DNA of 64,000 nucleotides from Gentiana macrophylla. Taxonomy: Eukaryota; Streptophyta; Magnoliopsida; Gentianales; Gentianaceae. Under the pieces are notes generated by a model. It was given only the letters and a program-made list of their open reading frames with translations, was not told the DNA's origin and did not search any database. The stretch covers positions 31,150,589 through 31,214,588 of the forward strand of contig CM047813.1 of assembly GCA_026214975.1 (NCBI GenBank), given 5' to 3'. Positions 32,061-43,844 of this stretch are shown piece by piece (position 1 is the stretch's first letter; each line of letters starts with the position of its first letter). The translations under genes and the position numbers were made by a program.

Positions 32061-32692
32061 CCAGAGAAATACCAATAAACTCAAGATCTGCCTCAAGCCC
32101 TTGCGGCCCTCACTCTGGATACATGCATTACTAATACAGATTGGACTATAGACACTGGAGCATCCAACCACATGACTGGTGAGTCAAGAATGCTGTCAAA
32201 AATTCACAATTTAACTGATTCAAAATCAGTTATTATTGGTAATGGAACTGCACTGCCAATTACTGGCATAGGACAGGCACACTTAAAACAGAAACAAAGT
32301 AACATTCCCCTAAGCATGTGTTGTTGGTACCTGAATTAACTAAAAATCTATTATTTGTTAGCCAACTCACTGGTGATCACCCAGTTTTATGTGAGTTCAC
32401 TAATGATCATGTTTTTGTTAAGGATCAAGCCACAGGGCTGGTACCGACCACAGGGACAAGAAGGGGTGATTTATATGTGTTACAAAATCAGCCTGAATTA
32501 CACTTCTCCAACAGATTCAGGTCTGGTTTAAGTGATTTATGGCATCAAAGGTTAGGACACACTCAAATAAGCACAATCCAACAGTTGCAGGCCAAAGGTT
32601 TCATTGATGTTTTAGGAAAAATAAAGACAGACCATCTTTGTGAAAGCTGTCAATTAGGAAAGCTTAGTAAATTTCCTTTCTTTGATTCATAA
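32061..32692 (+). pseudogene. copia protease and GAG-pre-integrase domain
   Basis: The protease active site reads DWTIDTGASNHMTG (Asp-Thr-Gly at 32151-32159). After a frame change near 32315, an open frame of 124 codons gives LLVPELTKNLLFVSQLTGD, then LWHQRLGHTQIS and CESCQLGKLSKFPF. This is the GAG-pre-integrase domain with its His and Cys zinc ligands, which begins the integrase. Confidence 0.82.
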
Positions 32693-32760
32693 CATATCAG
32701 TACTAGTCCTTTTGAACCTATACATTGTGATTTGTGGAGGCCTGCTCCTATTAAATCTAT

Positions 32761-33155
32761 GGAAAATTAGGGATAAGGACACAATCTGGAATATTTTTAA
32801 GTAACAGGACAACTACATATTTTTTATAGGGAGAAGGACAACTGCATAATTTTTATAGCGAGAAGGACAAGCAGTGAATCACGAAAATCGGTGAATCTCC
32901 CGGTGAATCCCGAAATCGGTGAATTTTGAGAGTGAATTTAAATGAGTGAATCCGAAAATTAGTGAATTTCGACAATAAATTTTGAAAATTAGTGAATTTC
33001 GGCCGGTGAATTTGGCGATGAATTTAAGCGGTGAATTTCGAACACAAGTGAATTTCGACAGTGAATAAATAGTTTTGTCCTTTATGCAAAAGTTTCAAAA
33101 GACTGTCCTTCTACTCAATTGATGAAATATTTTTGTCCTTCTCCCTCATTCCCCC
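32761..33155. mobile_element. Mutator-type MITE inserted in copia integrase
   Basis: A 395-bp insert flanked by TTAAATCTAT (32751-32760 and 33156-33165). A 9-10 bp TSD points to Mutator-like transposition. The imperfect inverted ends share AGGGA-AAGGACA, with repeated AGAAGGACAA inside both ends. The centre is a GTGAATTTCG minisatellite-like stretch. The host integrase frame (PAPIKSIGAFSYY) resumes after it. Confidence 0.8.
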
Positions 33156-33165
33156 TTAAATCTAT

Positions 33166-33770
33166 TGGAGCTTTCTCTTACTATGCAAGCATTGTGGATG
33201 ATTTTTCTAAATTTACTAGGCTAATACCATTGATGCACAACTCTGATTTCTTTTCAATGCTTATGTACACTTTGAGCAGTTAATTAAAAGACAGTTTGAC
33301 AAGGAGATAAAAATCTTTCACTCTGATTGTAGCACAGAATTCACTAATCACAAACTTGGGGATGACTTTCAGGCCAATGGAATCGTACATAAGATGTTTT
33401 GTCCTCATACACCTCAATAAAATGGGATGGTCGAAAGGAGACACAGAACCATTAGGGAGTTAGGCACAGCTATGCTCTTCCATAGTAATGCCCCTTTTAT
33501 ACCTTTAATTTGAAGCCTTTGCTATAGCTGTCTATATCATGAAAAGAGTTCCTTCCACTTCTTTGAATAGTAAATCACCATTTTTTAAGTTGTATCAGAG
33601 GAATCCTACTTATAGTCATCTTAGGGTTTTTGGTACTAGATGTTATCCTTACACATGGGACACCAAGAACAACAAATTTGATCCTAAATCTACTCCATGT
33701 GTGTTTTTAGGGTACAACATGCAACACAAAGGGTATACATGCTACCACCCAGGCACTTTAGAAAAGTAAT
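33166..33770 (+). pseudogene. copia integrase
   Basis: Core remnants ASIVDDFSKFTRLIPL (first catalytic Asp), a HSDCSTEFTN segment (second Asp), NGMVERRHRTIRELG (catalytic Glu region) and the C-terminal block LRVFGTRCYPYTWDTKNNKF, CVFLGYNMQHKGYTCYHP. Stops and frame changes lie near 33418 and 33512. The last 76 codons are open. Confidence 0.82.
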
Positions 33771-34460
33771 CATCTACAGACATATATCCTTTGATGAAGC
33801 CAACTTCCACTTATAAACCCCTTACACATGCTAGAATCAATCTAATCTACGAACTAAACTTCAGCGGTTTCCCGGATTGGATAGATCCTCTTTACGATCC
33901 ACGTGACCATACTCACACAAACCACCTTATCCTCCACTAATTACGATCTAAACCGGCACACACACATTACGACCGATTCCTTTTTAGAGTGTCTATTCTA
34001 ATCCATACATGCCTCAAACCTGAGTGAAATCACACACAAATCTGAACCAACGAGAATCAAAACTAGACCATCAAAACTGATCATTCTCGATGTGGAAAGC
34101 AGGCCCGAGCATCATGTTTCTCCTTGACCTCTCTCATGTCTCCCGAGCAATCTTATTCCTCCCAGATTCTCCAGAATCACCAGAAACCCCATTCAGAATC
34201 TCCAGAATCCCTTCCTTCATCGGTACAATCCACTCTCCCGAGTCTCATCAACACACCATATAACCACTTTATAGCTCGACATGGGATCTTTAAGCCAAAT
34301 CCCAAGTATGCCTTACTTGTCTCTACTTTCCCGGATATACCGGAGAGCCGGGACTATTAATAAAGCCCTTAAACATCACGGCTGAAAGCGACCATGAAAG
34401 AAGAACTAGAATCCCTTCATCAAAATGACACTTGGGACTTAGTCCCATGCTCGACCTAAA
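33771..34460 (+). pseudogene. copia integrase-RT linker, decayed
   Basis: Proline/serine-rich linker (SYSSQILQNHQKPHSESPES) and the pre-RT segment NHFIARHGIFKPNPKYAL. Frames are mixed, with many stops. Confidence 0.6.
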
Positions 34461-35880
34461 ATGCATTTGATTGGCTCCAAGTGGGTCTTTAAGACAAAAT
34501 TGATACCAGATGGCTCATTAGAAAGGTTAAAATCCAGACTTGTAGCTAAAGGGTACACTCAGGTAGATGGGGTGGATTATAATGAGACCTTCTGCCTTGT
34601 AGTAAAACCAGGCACAATTAGACTTATTTTGACTGTTACCCTTAGCAAAAATTAGGAAATCAAGCAATTGGATGTCAAGAATGATTTCCTTCATTGATAT
34701 GTCCATGAAAGATTTTATATGGCTCAACCACCAGGCATGCATGATCCATACTACCCCAATCATGTGTGCAGAATCAAAAGAGCTTTATATGGCCTAAAAC
34801 AAGCCCCTAGGGCTTGGTTTGATAGATTCAACGCTTATCTTCTTAAGTATGGGTTCTATTGTAGTCTTGCATATCCTTCATTGTTTGCATATCATTCTGA
34901 TTGTTGCAGCTTATATCTATTGCTCTATGTTGATGACATGTTTCTCACAGGATCTAATAACAGACTAATGTCATCTTTTGTTATGCTTCTTCATACTGAG
35001 TTTGCTAAAGACTTGGGCACTCTTCACCATTTTCTTGGTGTAGAAATCTCTTATGCAGGTTCAGGGTTGCATCTCTCTCAGACTCACTATGCATTAACCA
35101 TTCTAGAACGTGCCCGGATGGTTGAAATGCAAGCAGTTGACACACCACTAGAACTCAAGCCTAGTCAGATCCAAATTCTGGCGATGGTGATCCACACATC
35201 TCTGAGATAGTTGGTTGGTTCATTGCGATTACCTCACATTTACAAGACCGGACATTTCTATCACGATCAACTATGCTTCCACGGTTTTACAAGCACCAAC
35301 TCAAGCTCATTTCAAGCTAGTAAACAAGTTGTTGCTCTATGTCAAAGAACCTACATTTAGAAATGCAACTCACTCCTACTTCCACAACTACACTTATTGC
35401 TTAATCGGATCTGATTGGGCTGGATGCCCGATCACTGAGACACTCACTGGCCCAGTTTACTAGACCTTCACGGGTTCTAAGCTCATCTCTTGGTGTTCAG
35501 AAACAAGCCCCTGATCTACAGGTCCAAACGGAAGTGAGTGAATATCGAGCCATGGCCCAAACCACGAGAAGAACTTACCAGCTCACATGTACTGTATGCG
35601 AGACTTAAAATTTGCGATTATCTACACCACCCACATCTATCTCTTGTGACAATCTCGGTGCTTTGTACTTAACAATCAAGCATGTGTTCCGTTCGCGTTT
35701 AAACACATTGACCTAGATTTCCATTTTATCACGAGAAAGAGTGGCTCGAGGCAAGTTTATCACCACGACACGTCTCTACGCATCTTCAAGTGGATGATCT
35801 CTTCACTTAAACTCGTTACCATTTATGTCATTCAACAATTCCTCAAACAAACTATGCCTTCGCCTTGACCATAGTTTGAG
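34461..35880 (+). pseudogene. copia reverse transcriptase and RNase H
   Basis: Clear RVT_2 blocks: [69 protein letters not shown], catalytic LLLYVDDMFLTGS (YVDD at 34926-34937) and HHFLGVEISYAGSGLHLSQT. TAGG near 34654, a TGA in QLDVKNDFLH and a shift after 35200 destroy the frame. RNase H (35215-35880) survives only as fragments. Confidence 0.88.
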
Positions 35881-35884
35881 GAGG

Positions 35885-36746
35885 TATTAAAGTTGAGACA
35901 CTCAAAATTCTATCTGAGACAGATTCAACAAAAATCTATTGAAGATGAGGAGTAATAAGGAAGGATTGGAGAGATAAGGCTGGCAAATATTCAAATAAAT
36001 GGCGTGTAGAGTGATAAGTAAGCCGAGGGTCACAAGTTCAAGTCAAGATGGACTACATCTCAAGATCAATTTGAATACAAATCTCTGAAGATGAGGAGTA
36101 ATAAGGAAGGATTGGAGAGATAAGGCTGACAAATATTCAAATAAATGATGTGTAGAGTGATAAGTAAGCCGAGGGCCACAAGTTCAAGACAAGATGGACT
36201 ACATCCCGAGATCAATTTGAATAACACTACGACAATTAGAACACGGAAGGACAACTCAGACTTTATCCCAATTTCAAAGATTTAGGTCAAATTATTAGAA
36301 TTATGTAAAGTAGTTTATCTTTAGTTTATCTTACAGATCTAGTTATAAATAAGAGAAGCGAACAACGATGTAATACAAGCAATTGGGAGATTTCTATTCA
36401 GCGAGATTGTCTAAGCATCTGGTTTTGGCGTAATCCGGAGTTTCATCATGATGAGCTCACCGACCCCGGAGAGTGTTCATCTCGGAAGCCATTAGAAGCG
36501 CTCGAGAAGCCGATTAGCATGGCCTTGAGCCTTTCTTGTATTTGTTTTTTGCTAGTGTTGCCTACCTGTAAAGTTTTAGCTTTTGTCTGATTCGTTTGCT
36601 TTATACAGATTTAAGTAAGTTTTTAATAAAATATCCGGTTTCGACCAAAAAAAATTACCCTTTCAATAAAAGTTTGTTTTTCCTACATGTTCTTCATTCT
36701 TCCTGCACTTTTTGCTTCCTGCGTTCTTTTTTTGTCGTTTTTCTCA
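35885..36746 (+). repeat. 3' LTR of the copia element
   Basis: The partner of 30416-30990, with the same 147-bp duplication (about 35930-36225). It is preceded by the polypurine tract TTTGAGGAGG and lengthened by the LINE fragment at 36385-36652. Confidence 0.85.
36385..36652 (+). mobile_element. 5'-truncated LINE in the copia 3' LTR
   Basis: Splits an LTR sequence that is continuous in the 5' LTR (AAGCAATTAC...TTCAATAAAAG). The 3' end has a LINE-like tail (GTGTTGCC...TTTAATAAAATATCCGG, then A8) and a short target repeat AATT. It shows no ORF, so only the 3' end of an L1-type element was copied. Confidence 0.7.
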
Positions 36747-36750
36747 CATT

Positions 36751-37020
36751 GGTGTTAGATTTACTCTTGATGCCTTAGATTAGTCTTTGTCATACTTAAA
36801 AAATATATTGTATACTTAGATTAGTCTTTGTCATACTTAAAAAATATATTGTACACTTGTCATCTGTAAACTCCATTTGCTTAGATTTGGTGTATTTAGA
36901 GTGTAAAAGTGTCCCCGGCCGATCTAAGCAAATGGAGTTTACGGATTACAAGTGTACAAAATATTTTTTAAGACTGAAAAAGACTAATTAATCTAAGGCA
37001 TCAAGAGTAAATCTAACACC
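36751..37020. mobile_element. fold-back MITE with about 100-bp inverted repeats
   Basis: The left arm begins GGTGTTAGATTTACTCTTGA, and the right arm ends with its near-perfect complement. The arms stay complementary for about 100 bases apart from a 40-bp tandem duplication in the left arm (36776-36855). The short loop contains CCCCGGCCG. I could not find a convincing TSD, so the superfamily is open. It abuts the copia 3' LTR. Confidence 0.75.
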
Positions 37021-37640
37021 ATACATTACTATGATTTTAACGCTCCGTGTGCACATGAATCGCCGCACACCTCCATAAACAAATCAAATTTCTCCCTCAG
37101 ATGCCAAACTTTATGACCAGTGACCACCACTATCACACCGACTCTTTTTGGTGGCCATCTATATTTTGCGACGGCGGTACTGATACATTACTATGATTTT
37201 TAGCGCTCCGTGTGCACATGATCGCCGCATTTATAAGTAGAAAAACTAGAGTAATTAAACTTTGTGTAAATTATGTTTGGCTTTGTAAGATCAAATAGTA
37301 TATAATGACAAGGAAATGATAGAGTTACTTTCTTAAATCTATATTATTTTTATACCCAACATAATTTTATTGTTGTGATTGTTTCAAGTTTTCTTAATTT
37401 TTTTACAAGTAAAAAATAAACGGTGAGATGTGATAATGTAAAAATGGTGTAAAATTAAGGGAGTAAACTATCACTCTCTAAAGTGACAAATACACCAAAA
37501 CACGGTTCGAAGAGAACATATTCCTTACTTCTCTTCACATGAAATTTCTATGTTTGATATAGACATTTTATTCTCTCTTTAAAATAAAAATAAAAATCCA
37601 TATTTGATATAGACATTTGATTCTCTCTAGAAAAAAAATT
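37021..37640. repeat. segmental duplicate A (partner at 39.35-39.62 kb)
   Basis: Contains ATTACTATGATTTT...CGCTCCGTGTGCACATGA twice (37024 and 37190) and then a stretch (AAAACTAGAGTAATTAAACT, CACCAAAACACGG, TTTGATATAGACATTTGATT) that recurs in the same order at 39.35-39.62 kb. No ORF is supported. Confidence 0.7.
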
Positions 37641-38690
37641 GATCAAACCACAGTATCACATCACACTTTTACACGATTGATTATGAGTGAGACCTCTAGT
37701 TTCTATTGGGTTCCATAAAAATGAACGGTGTAAAAATTTGTTGCGGACCTCTTGATTTCTATGGTTCCATAAAAATGAATGGTGTAGAAATTTATTGTGA
37801 TTATTTGTTGTGTATATTTTGTCGTGAAACAAACATTTCTCAATTGCTTTTGCCCACCTTGCTTTAAATAATTCTTTACATACATACAAAATTCTTAATT
37901 CACATACATACAATAATTCTTTATTTCATTCCATCGTCAACTTTCATTGTGTCTTCATTTGTGTCCGTTACTGCATGTATAAATCTTAAGTGTCATTGCA
38001 TATTTAATCAAATGTGTAACTGCATTCAATATGTCATTGTATTCGTTATAACTATTGAAAAATAATTCGAATTTAATAAATTACGTTGAATGTCGTTGCA
38101 TTCGTTATGAATTGTTGAAAAAAATCCGAATTTCAGAAATTATGCCAAAAAAATATCAAATAGGATATCAGAATAAAGAAAATGATTAAATATGAATTAT
38201 AATGAAAAATTATAATGATTATAGATGTGTAGATTAAAAATTACAGATCATTGAAAAATTAAATAAGAGAGATAATAATATTTTTTTAAGATTGTGGGAG
38301 TTTTTTCCACTCTACCTACATCACGAATGTGCTTTTTTTTATTCTTTAATTGAGATTTTGTTTTTATATCTCTTTTTATAGTATGTGTTTCCTTCTAGCC
38401 CCTTCTCTCTCTGTTTTTTCCCTTACCATACATTACTATTTTTTTTTTCGCATGTTTCCTTCTGGCCCTTGCTCTCTTTTTTTTTAACCATACATTAATA
38501 TTTTTATTCATTGAAACGAAATTACCGCATATAATGGACAAGTATAATCCATACTACAACTACATTTTTTTTTTACCATACATTACTCCTACAACTAATC
38601 CTTTTTTGTTACCATACATTACTATTTTTTTTTCGATGAAGCGGAATTACACATCTGTATAATGGGCAAGTTTAACTTTGCTCTACAACT
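37641..38690. other. gene-free AT-rich region with repeated ACCATACATTACTA
   Basis: A 14-bp phrase ACCATACATTACTA or a close variant occurs at least four times (38424, 38487, 38573, 38610), each beside a T run, which indicates degenerate tandem duplication. No gene found. Confidence 0.5.
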
Positions 38691-39231
38691 GAGGGGTGTC
38701 TGCGGATACGGATAATCGAAAGCCGAAGCCGGCAAGGGTAATTCGGTTCGGTTCGGGTTTTCGGTTTTCAAAATGGAAAAACCGGAATTTTCGGTTCGGT
38801 TACGGTTAGTGCCGTAAATTATCCGAACCGAACCGAAAACCGAACCGAATCTAAACCGAAAACCAAACCGTTTATATCCGAACCGAACCGAATCGAAACC
38901 AAATATAAAAATAAAACCGTTTATAACCATATAGTGAATCAAACTGTTGTAATTGTATAATTTGGATGAAATTTGGTTATTTCGGTTTGGTTTTTCGGTT
39001 AATAACCGGTTATTTCGGTTCGGTTCGGTTCGGTTCGGTTCGGTTACGCTAATTATTTACTTTTCATTTTCTTTTCGGTTTTGGTTAAGCGGACCGGTTA
39101 TTTTGATTCGGTTCGATTCGGTTTTCTTTACAAGCGGTTCGGTTTTGATTCGGGTTTTCAATTAATCAAAATTTTGGTTCGGTTTGATTCGTCGATTAAC
39201 GGTCGTAAGCTGAGCATGTATACCTTTCTAT
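38691..39231. mobile_element. non-autonomous hAT-like element with TTCGG-rich ends
   Basis: A 541-bp element flanked by CTACAACT (38683-38690 and 39232-39239), an exact 8-bp TSD. The ends read GAGGGGTGTCTG and GTATACCTTTCTAT and are only loosely inverted. Inside, TTCGGTTCGG and CCGAACCGAA arrays face each other. The layout matches the GGGTT element at 13.0 kb, but the repeat unit differs. Confidence 0.72.
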
Positions 39232-39349
39232 CTACAACTACTAAGTATAATGGATAAGTATAGCCCCTGCGCTTGCAGTTGTTAAGATTGACCCAAAGCC
39301 TCATAATTTTGAGGCCTTAATTTAATCGCGGGGTAAATCCTCGTTTGGC

Positions 39350-39640
39350 GACCATACCTTACTATGATTTTAAAATCATAATCCGTGTGCACATGATCGC
39401 CGCCTTCATAGGTAGCAAAACTAGAGTAAATTTTTTTGGGTGGTGGAAAAACTAGAGTAATTAAACTTGATGTAAATTATATTTTATAAGATCAAATAGT
39501 AGATAGTGAAAAAAAAAAAATTGAAAATTACACCAAAACACGGTTTGAAAAGAACATATTCTTACTTATCTTCAGGAAAATTCCTATGTTTGATATAGAC
39601 ATTTGATTCTCACTCTTTTTCTTTTTAAAATTTGCTTTTT
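39350..39640. repeat. segmental duplicate B (partner at 37.02-37.64 kb)
   Basis: Colinear with 37.19-37.63 kb but shorter, with an extra AAATTTTTTTGGGTGGTGG insert near 39427. It ends just upstream of a TTTAAATA box and the small ORF at 39764. Confidence 0.7.
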
Positions 39641-39763
39641 CCTACCTTTGCTTTAAATACTCGAACTAGCTAGATCATTCATCCATCCTCACTACATTCA
39701 ACAATTCATTCTTCCAGAATAATATAACCCCTTGATTATACAGGTAGCGAAGAAAATGCCAAT

Positions 39764-39964
39764 ATGCTTCGATCCCTTCTCTTCGAAATAGTGGAAACGA
39801 AGAACGATGTACCGAAGATGAAGGCGCCACCTCAGATAAAGGTGGTGGAAGGGACAACGCATCAGGTGAAGGAGGATTCAGGATCAGAAGAAAGGAAATC
39901 GGCAGTTGCGAACTATAGAAGGCGACCAGTGAAGTGGTATAGGTCATTATTTGGAGATAATTAA
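39764..39964 (+). CDS. possible small gene, 66-residue basic protein
   Basis: I do not recognise this protein. The ORF starts ATGCTTCGATCC and ends with a basic, aromatic tail (YRRRPVKWYRSLFGDN). The middle is Lys/Glu-rich and hydrophilic, with no signal peptide or membrane span. Context gives weak support: a TTTAAATA box near 39652, a CT-rich leader and AATAAATAAA at about 40036. Against it, an upstream ATG (39756) opens an 11-codon overlapping frame that would hinder use of this start. It could be chance. Confidence 0.3.
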   Translation: MLRSLLFEIVETKNDVPKMKAPPQIKVVEGTTHQVKEDSGSEERKSAVANYRRRPVKWYRSLFGDN

Positions 39965-40107
39965 CTAATTAAGTACAAGGACATGACCATGCATGATTGA
40001 GGAATATTGTCTCTTCTGTATCGTATAGTATAACTAATAAATAAAGATTGTGGAGTGTTTTAAGTAACAGAGTTTCCTGTTCTAAATACTGATTTTATAA
40101 AGAAGCT

Positions 40108-40108
<1 letters not shown>

Positions 40109-40139
<31 letters not shown>
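40109..40139. repeat. 31-base poly(T) run
   Basis: An uninterrupted T run, possibly the reverse-strand tail of an otherwise unrecognised retroposon or simple slippage. No TSD was identified. Confidence 0.7.
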
Positions 40140-40140
<1 letters not shown>

Positions 40141-41450
40141 TGATTATGCAGTAATCTTTCGAGTTATTGTCGGTATCGAAAAAAAGCACTCTCGACCGAC
40201 AATTTCTTTATGTATCTTGAAAATCTCGAAGTCGTTGTTATGTCTTTCCATGGTTTGTAATTAATGTTTACTCTTTGCGAACGTTGATGAATTAAAATTA
40301 TAAATAGACTTATATATAGGTCACCTAGGCAACTTTTCCGACTATTTACAAGGAAGGCTTGTATGTGGTGTAATTCTTGGGAATAGGGGTCGAAATTTAA
40401 GAAAAGAAAATAAGAACACATTTTTTTGGTTTTGAAATTGATGAAATTAAGAACGGCAATTAAACAAGCGGGGATATTTGATATCTTAGTCATTGAAATT
40501 TCTGCTTCTGCATTGTGAGTTTGGTCGATATTTTAGTATATAAATCGCCGATCGCGTAGTCTGATATTTATAAGCGAAATTTATCGAGAGCACACATCTA
40601 AACAAAATATCAAACTACTCTTAATAATTTAAACAAAATATCAAACTACTCTTAATAATTTAATACACAGTATCAATATTTTTCATAATGTAGCATAATA
40701 TTTTTATATATCGTAATATCAGTGATGTGATTCGGATAGGAAACACGATGGGAACATGCTCGAGGAACCTCTAAGGGATCAATGGCGAGCTAAAAACCTA
40801 GTCCTCGAAAATCAGTCTAAGATCTAGGTCGAGAATACTACAACGTTTAAGCTCAAAATCTTGATTCATTTTGAAGGTCTAACTTGAGTATAATAAATCA
40901 GAAATGGCTTTATTTGCGAAAATAAATAATTAACACGATATCTTTCTTATATAAGCACCTCTCCTAATGGCTTTTGGCCTTTTACTACTAAAAAACAGTA
41001 TAAAGAACATAAATAAATTAAATCAAGTCTCAATAGGTGATAGACCTAATTGGAAATAAAAAAAATGGTGCCTTAATTGGGCTTCTATCTTGGACTGATC
41101 ATCTTGTTTCTTGGATAAATGGTGCATCCGCTTTTTTTTGGACTGGATCACATCAGTGGAAGACATAAATTCATATCACTATGATCCAATTGGATCATTT
41201 ATTTATCTACGGATGATAGTCCAAAAACAGAGCCGTCAAGTGTTACTCATACTAACGTGTCAGCGCGAGCAATGGCGAGAATCCTTGAGCAATTTGCTTT
41301 ATCGGAGAAGTCATTTGCTAGGTCATTTTCTTCTTCAAGAAGCTTCCCCTCAAAAGCTCTATTTTATTGTATGTAAAATAAAAAGTATTGTGATACAAAA
41401 GGTCGACATAACTTCCCCTTGTATAAGATGATGGAGCGTCACTTTCTACA
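40140..41450. other. gene-free region
   Basis: Contains a short tandem duplication (AAACAAAATATCAAACTACT, 40600-40650). A 109-codon reverse ORF and a 106-codon forward ORF have no recognisable features. Confidence 0.4.
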
Positions 41451-41628
41451 TCCCAATTGGCTTGAAATTAGCTTTTTGACTTGGAGTAGGGAATAAGATA
41501 CTAATTTCCCAATATAATAAGGATATAAGAATATAAGATATCAATCATATATTTGATAGATTTTCTCATTAAGTAATTTCTCAATCATATTTATGCCATA
41601 AATTTAATATCTTGTATTGAATAAATCA

Positions 41629-41726
<98 letters not shown>

Positions 41727-42776
41727 TAATATCGATTATTATTAGGTTATCACTATAACCAAAATTTAATTTTGGCTAATTATCAAGTTGTGTGAGAGAC
41801 CGATAGAACTTAGAATATGTTGGCCGTAAGTATAAAGTGTGTTTACGAAAATACCCTCCACACTTAACGATCGTGACTGTCATATAGAAATGGATCGCAA
41901 CCCTCAATCAGAGGAAAGAGTCAAGTGTCATGACTAAAACCCTTCATGTGAAACGGTTACCATGTAAATAGAATCATTTCGCTCACTCAATATCCACACA
42001 GTCGTTATTCTAGTGTCGAAACATCAACGACCGTATCTTATAATTTGAATATTATATTCTATCGAAGTAACACTTTACCTCCGCTTTGCAAAGTCTTTCG
42101 AGAATAAAACATTCCGTATAAGAAGGCCCTTTCGTATATACATTACTACCATTAGAAAGCAAAATTTTCCAGACGGGTGACATAAAGCCTATGCATGCTT
42201 TAATATCATACCCAATCACTACCGCACGATCGCCCTATTATTAGGGGAAACCTCAATAGTGTCAAAGCTTGACAATTCACCCAACGAGGTTATAAAGACT
42301 CCAGTCGAAGGACAATTACACAACCGCCATATACACGCGATAGTCAGTAAAGTAAGTGATTCAAATCAACGTACATATTCTTTAATACAAGTCCATGTAC
42401 AATACAAGTGTCAATACGCTTTGATAAGCGAGATCTATCAATATCTTCACAAGATAGAGAATATCCAATACATGCTAGTCTAATCGTACCATTAATGTCC
42501 TATTTAGTAATACATGCGACTAGCGATATTTAAGAATCAAACCATTTATTGTGAGTCGAGATCTCATCAACCATAATCATCATTATGATTTCTCTATCAC
42601 AGTTGTAATTCTAGGGACGTTATTATATATTCAATATATGATTGGTTTGTTGAACAAACAAAATATAATAACAGAAATGTCATTTATTATATATATAAAC
42701 ATAAAAGCGTAGTAAAAATGACCCGACCAAGTCGGATATGATCCAACCTGGTTGGATTTATGGCACTACACTAACA
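41451..42776. mobile_element. family 1 LTR copy B, 5'-truncated
   Basis: Colinear with the last two-thirds of the solo LTR at 19397-21351 (ATGTTGGCCGTA, ACGACCGTATCTTATAAT, AACCTCAATAGTGTCAAAGC, GAGATCTCATCAACCATAAT), ending GCACTACACTAACA at 42776. The start is missing or too diverged to place. It holds the 83-bp AT run at 41638-41720. It abuts the truncated chromovirus LTR. Confidence 0.7.
41638..41720. repeat. (AT)n microsatellite
   Basis: About 83 bp of pure AT dinucleotide inside the LTR. The element family has an AT-rich stretch here, which has expanded in this copy. Confidence 0.95.
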
Positions 42777-43832
42777 TTATGGCCTTGGTATGCTCACGTA
42801 GGTTAGTTTGTGGCGTGAACATGAACTTATGTGATTTATGTGCTCCTACATATTTATAGTTAGTTACCTTGCAATGTACATAGCGGAGTACCATGGCACT
42901 GAACGGAGGACCATGTCGAATGTATGACTAGTGGTATTACCCGTATTTGTTCTTAAGGCGATGTCTGAGCGCGGTACCGTGAACAGACCACATTGGATGT
43001 ATGGCTAGTCATATTACCCGTGTTACACCAAGCCCAATGTTAAGTCAGGAAGAAGCATGAAACATGACAGTCAAGACAAGAACATGGATATGCTAAGTAG
43101 ATAGGAAACATGACCATGATATACAAGGCACGAAATGTTATGGTTAATTGATAAGTAAAGTAAGGATTTGTAAGCTTACGTAAGTGTGATAAGTAGAACA
43201 CGAATATTGTAAGTAAGTAATTAATGAAACGAACAAATAAGTGCAAGGTAAACTGAACGTAGTTGATAGGCATGTTTTCCATGCATTGATTAAGTATTGT
43301 TTTAAAAGGAATTTTCATATGTTGCAAGTTATGTTTTAAAAACGGTTTTCTTAACGTTCCAGTTTATGTTTCACTATTTTGTAAAATGGATGAAGTATAT
43401 TCATGTCATATCTCCTGGCATTCAACAAACATGAATCTCCCTTTTGATCTTCTTTCTCCATACTGAGTATTTATTTGGAATAAGAAGATATGTAGGATGA
43501 ACATGAATTGGATGACGAGCACGATTAGGAATGGAGTCATAGAGTTCTTTGTGTTTTAACAGTTCCCTTTTTATTCAAGTTGAGCTGTAAATGTTAGCAG
43601 TTATTTATGATTCTTGTTTGACAGCAGATGTAATCAGTTGAGTTTGTTAATAGAAGATCTTAAATGTTTGTTTCCCGGGGTCTGTAGCTTGTATATTTTC
43701 GTCTTTGTTTTCTTTAATTACTCAGATATGATATGAGACTTACCTGGTATTTAGGGTTTACTCTAAATGTTACATACCGAAAGTTCCTTTTTCCGGGCAA
43801 GGACTTGGTTTTTTGAGGCAGGGCATCATAGT

Positions 43833-43844
43833 TGGTATCAAAGC
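43833..43844 (+). promoter_or_regulatory. chromovirus primer-binding site (initiator Met tRNA)
   Basis: TGGTATCAAAGC, one base from the standard TGGTATCAGAGC, a few bases after the left LTR end. Confidence 0.75.

Larger units (their letters stand above)
30416..36746 (+). mobile_element. decayed copia-type retrotransposon
   Basis: Forward element with LTRs at 30416-30990 and 35885-36746, an initiator-Met primer site and gag, protease, integrase, RT and RNase H in copia order. The LTRs start TATTAAGAG or TATTAAAG (expected TGTTA) and end TTTTTCTCA. All domains have stops or frame changes. The TSD is not clear (CAGGG on the left, CATTG then a MITE on the right). A Mutator-type MITE sits in integrase and a truncated LINE in the 3' LTR. 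Confidence 0.88.
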
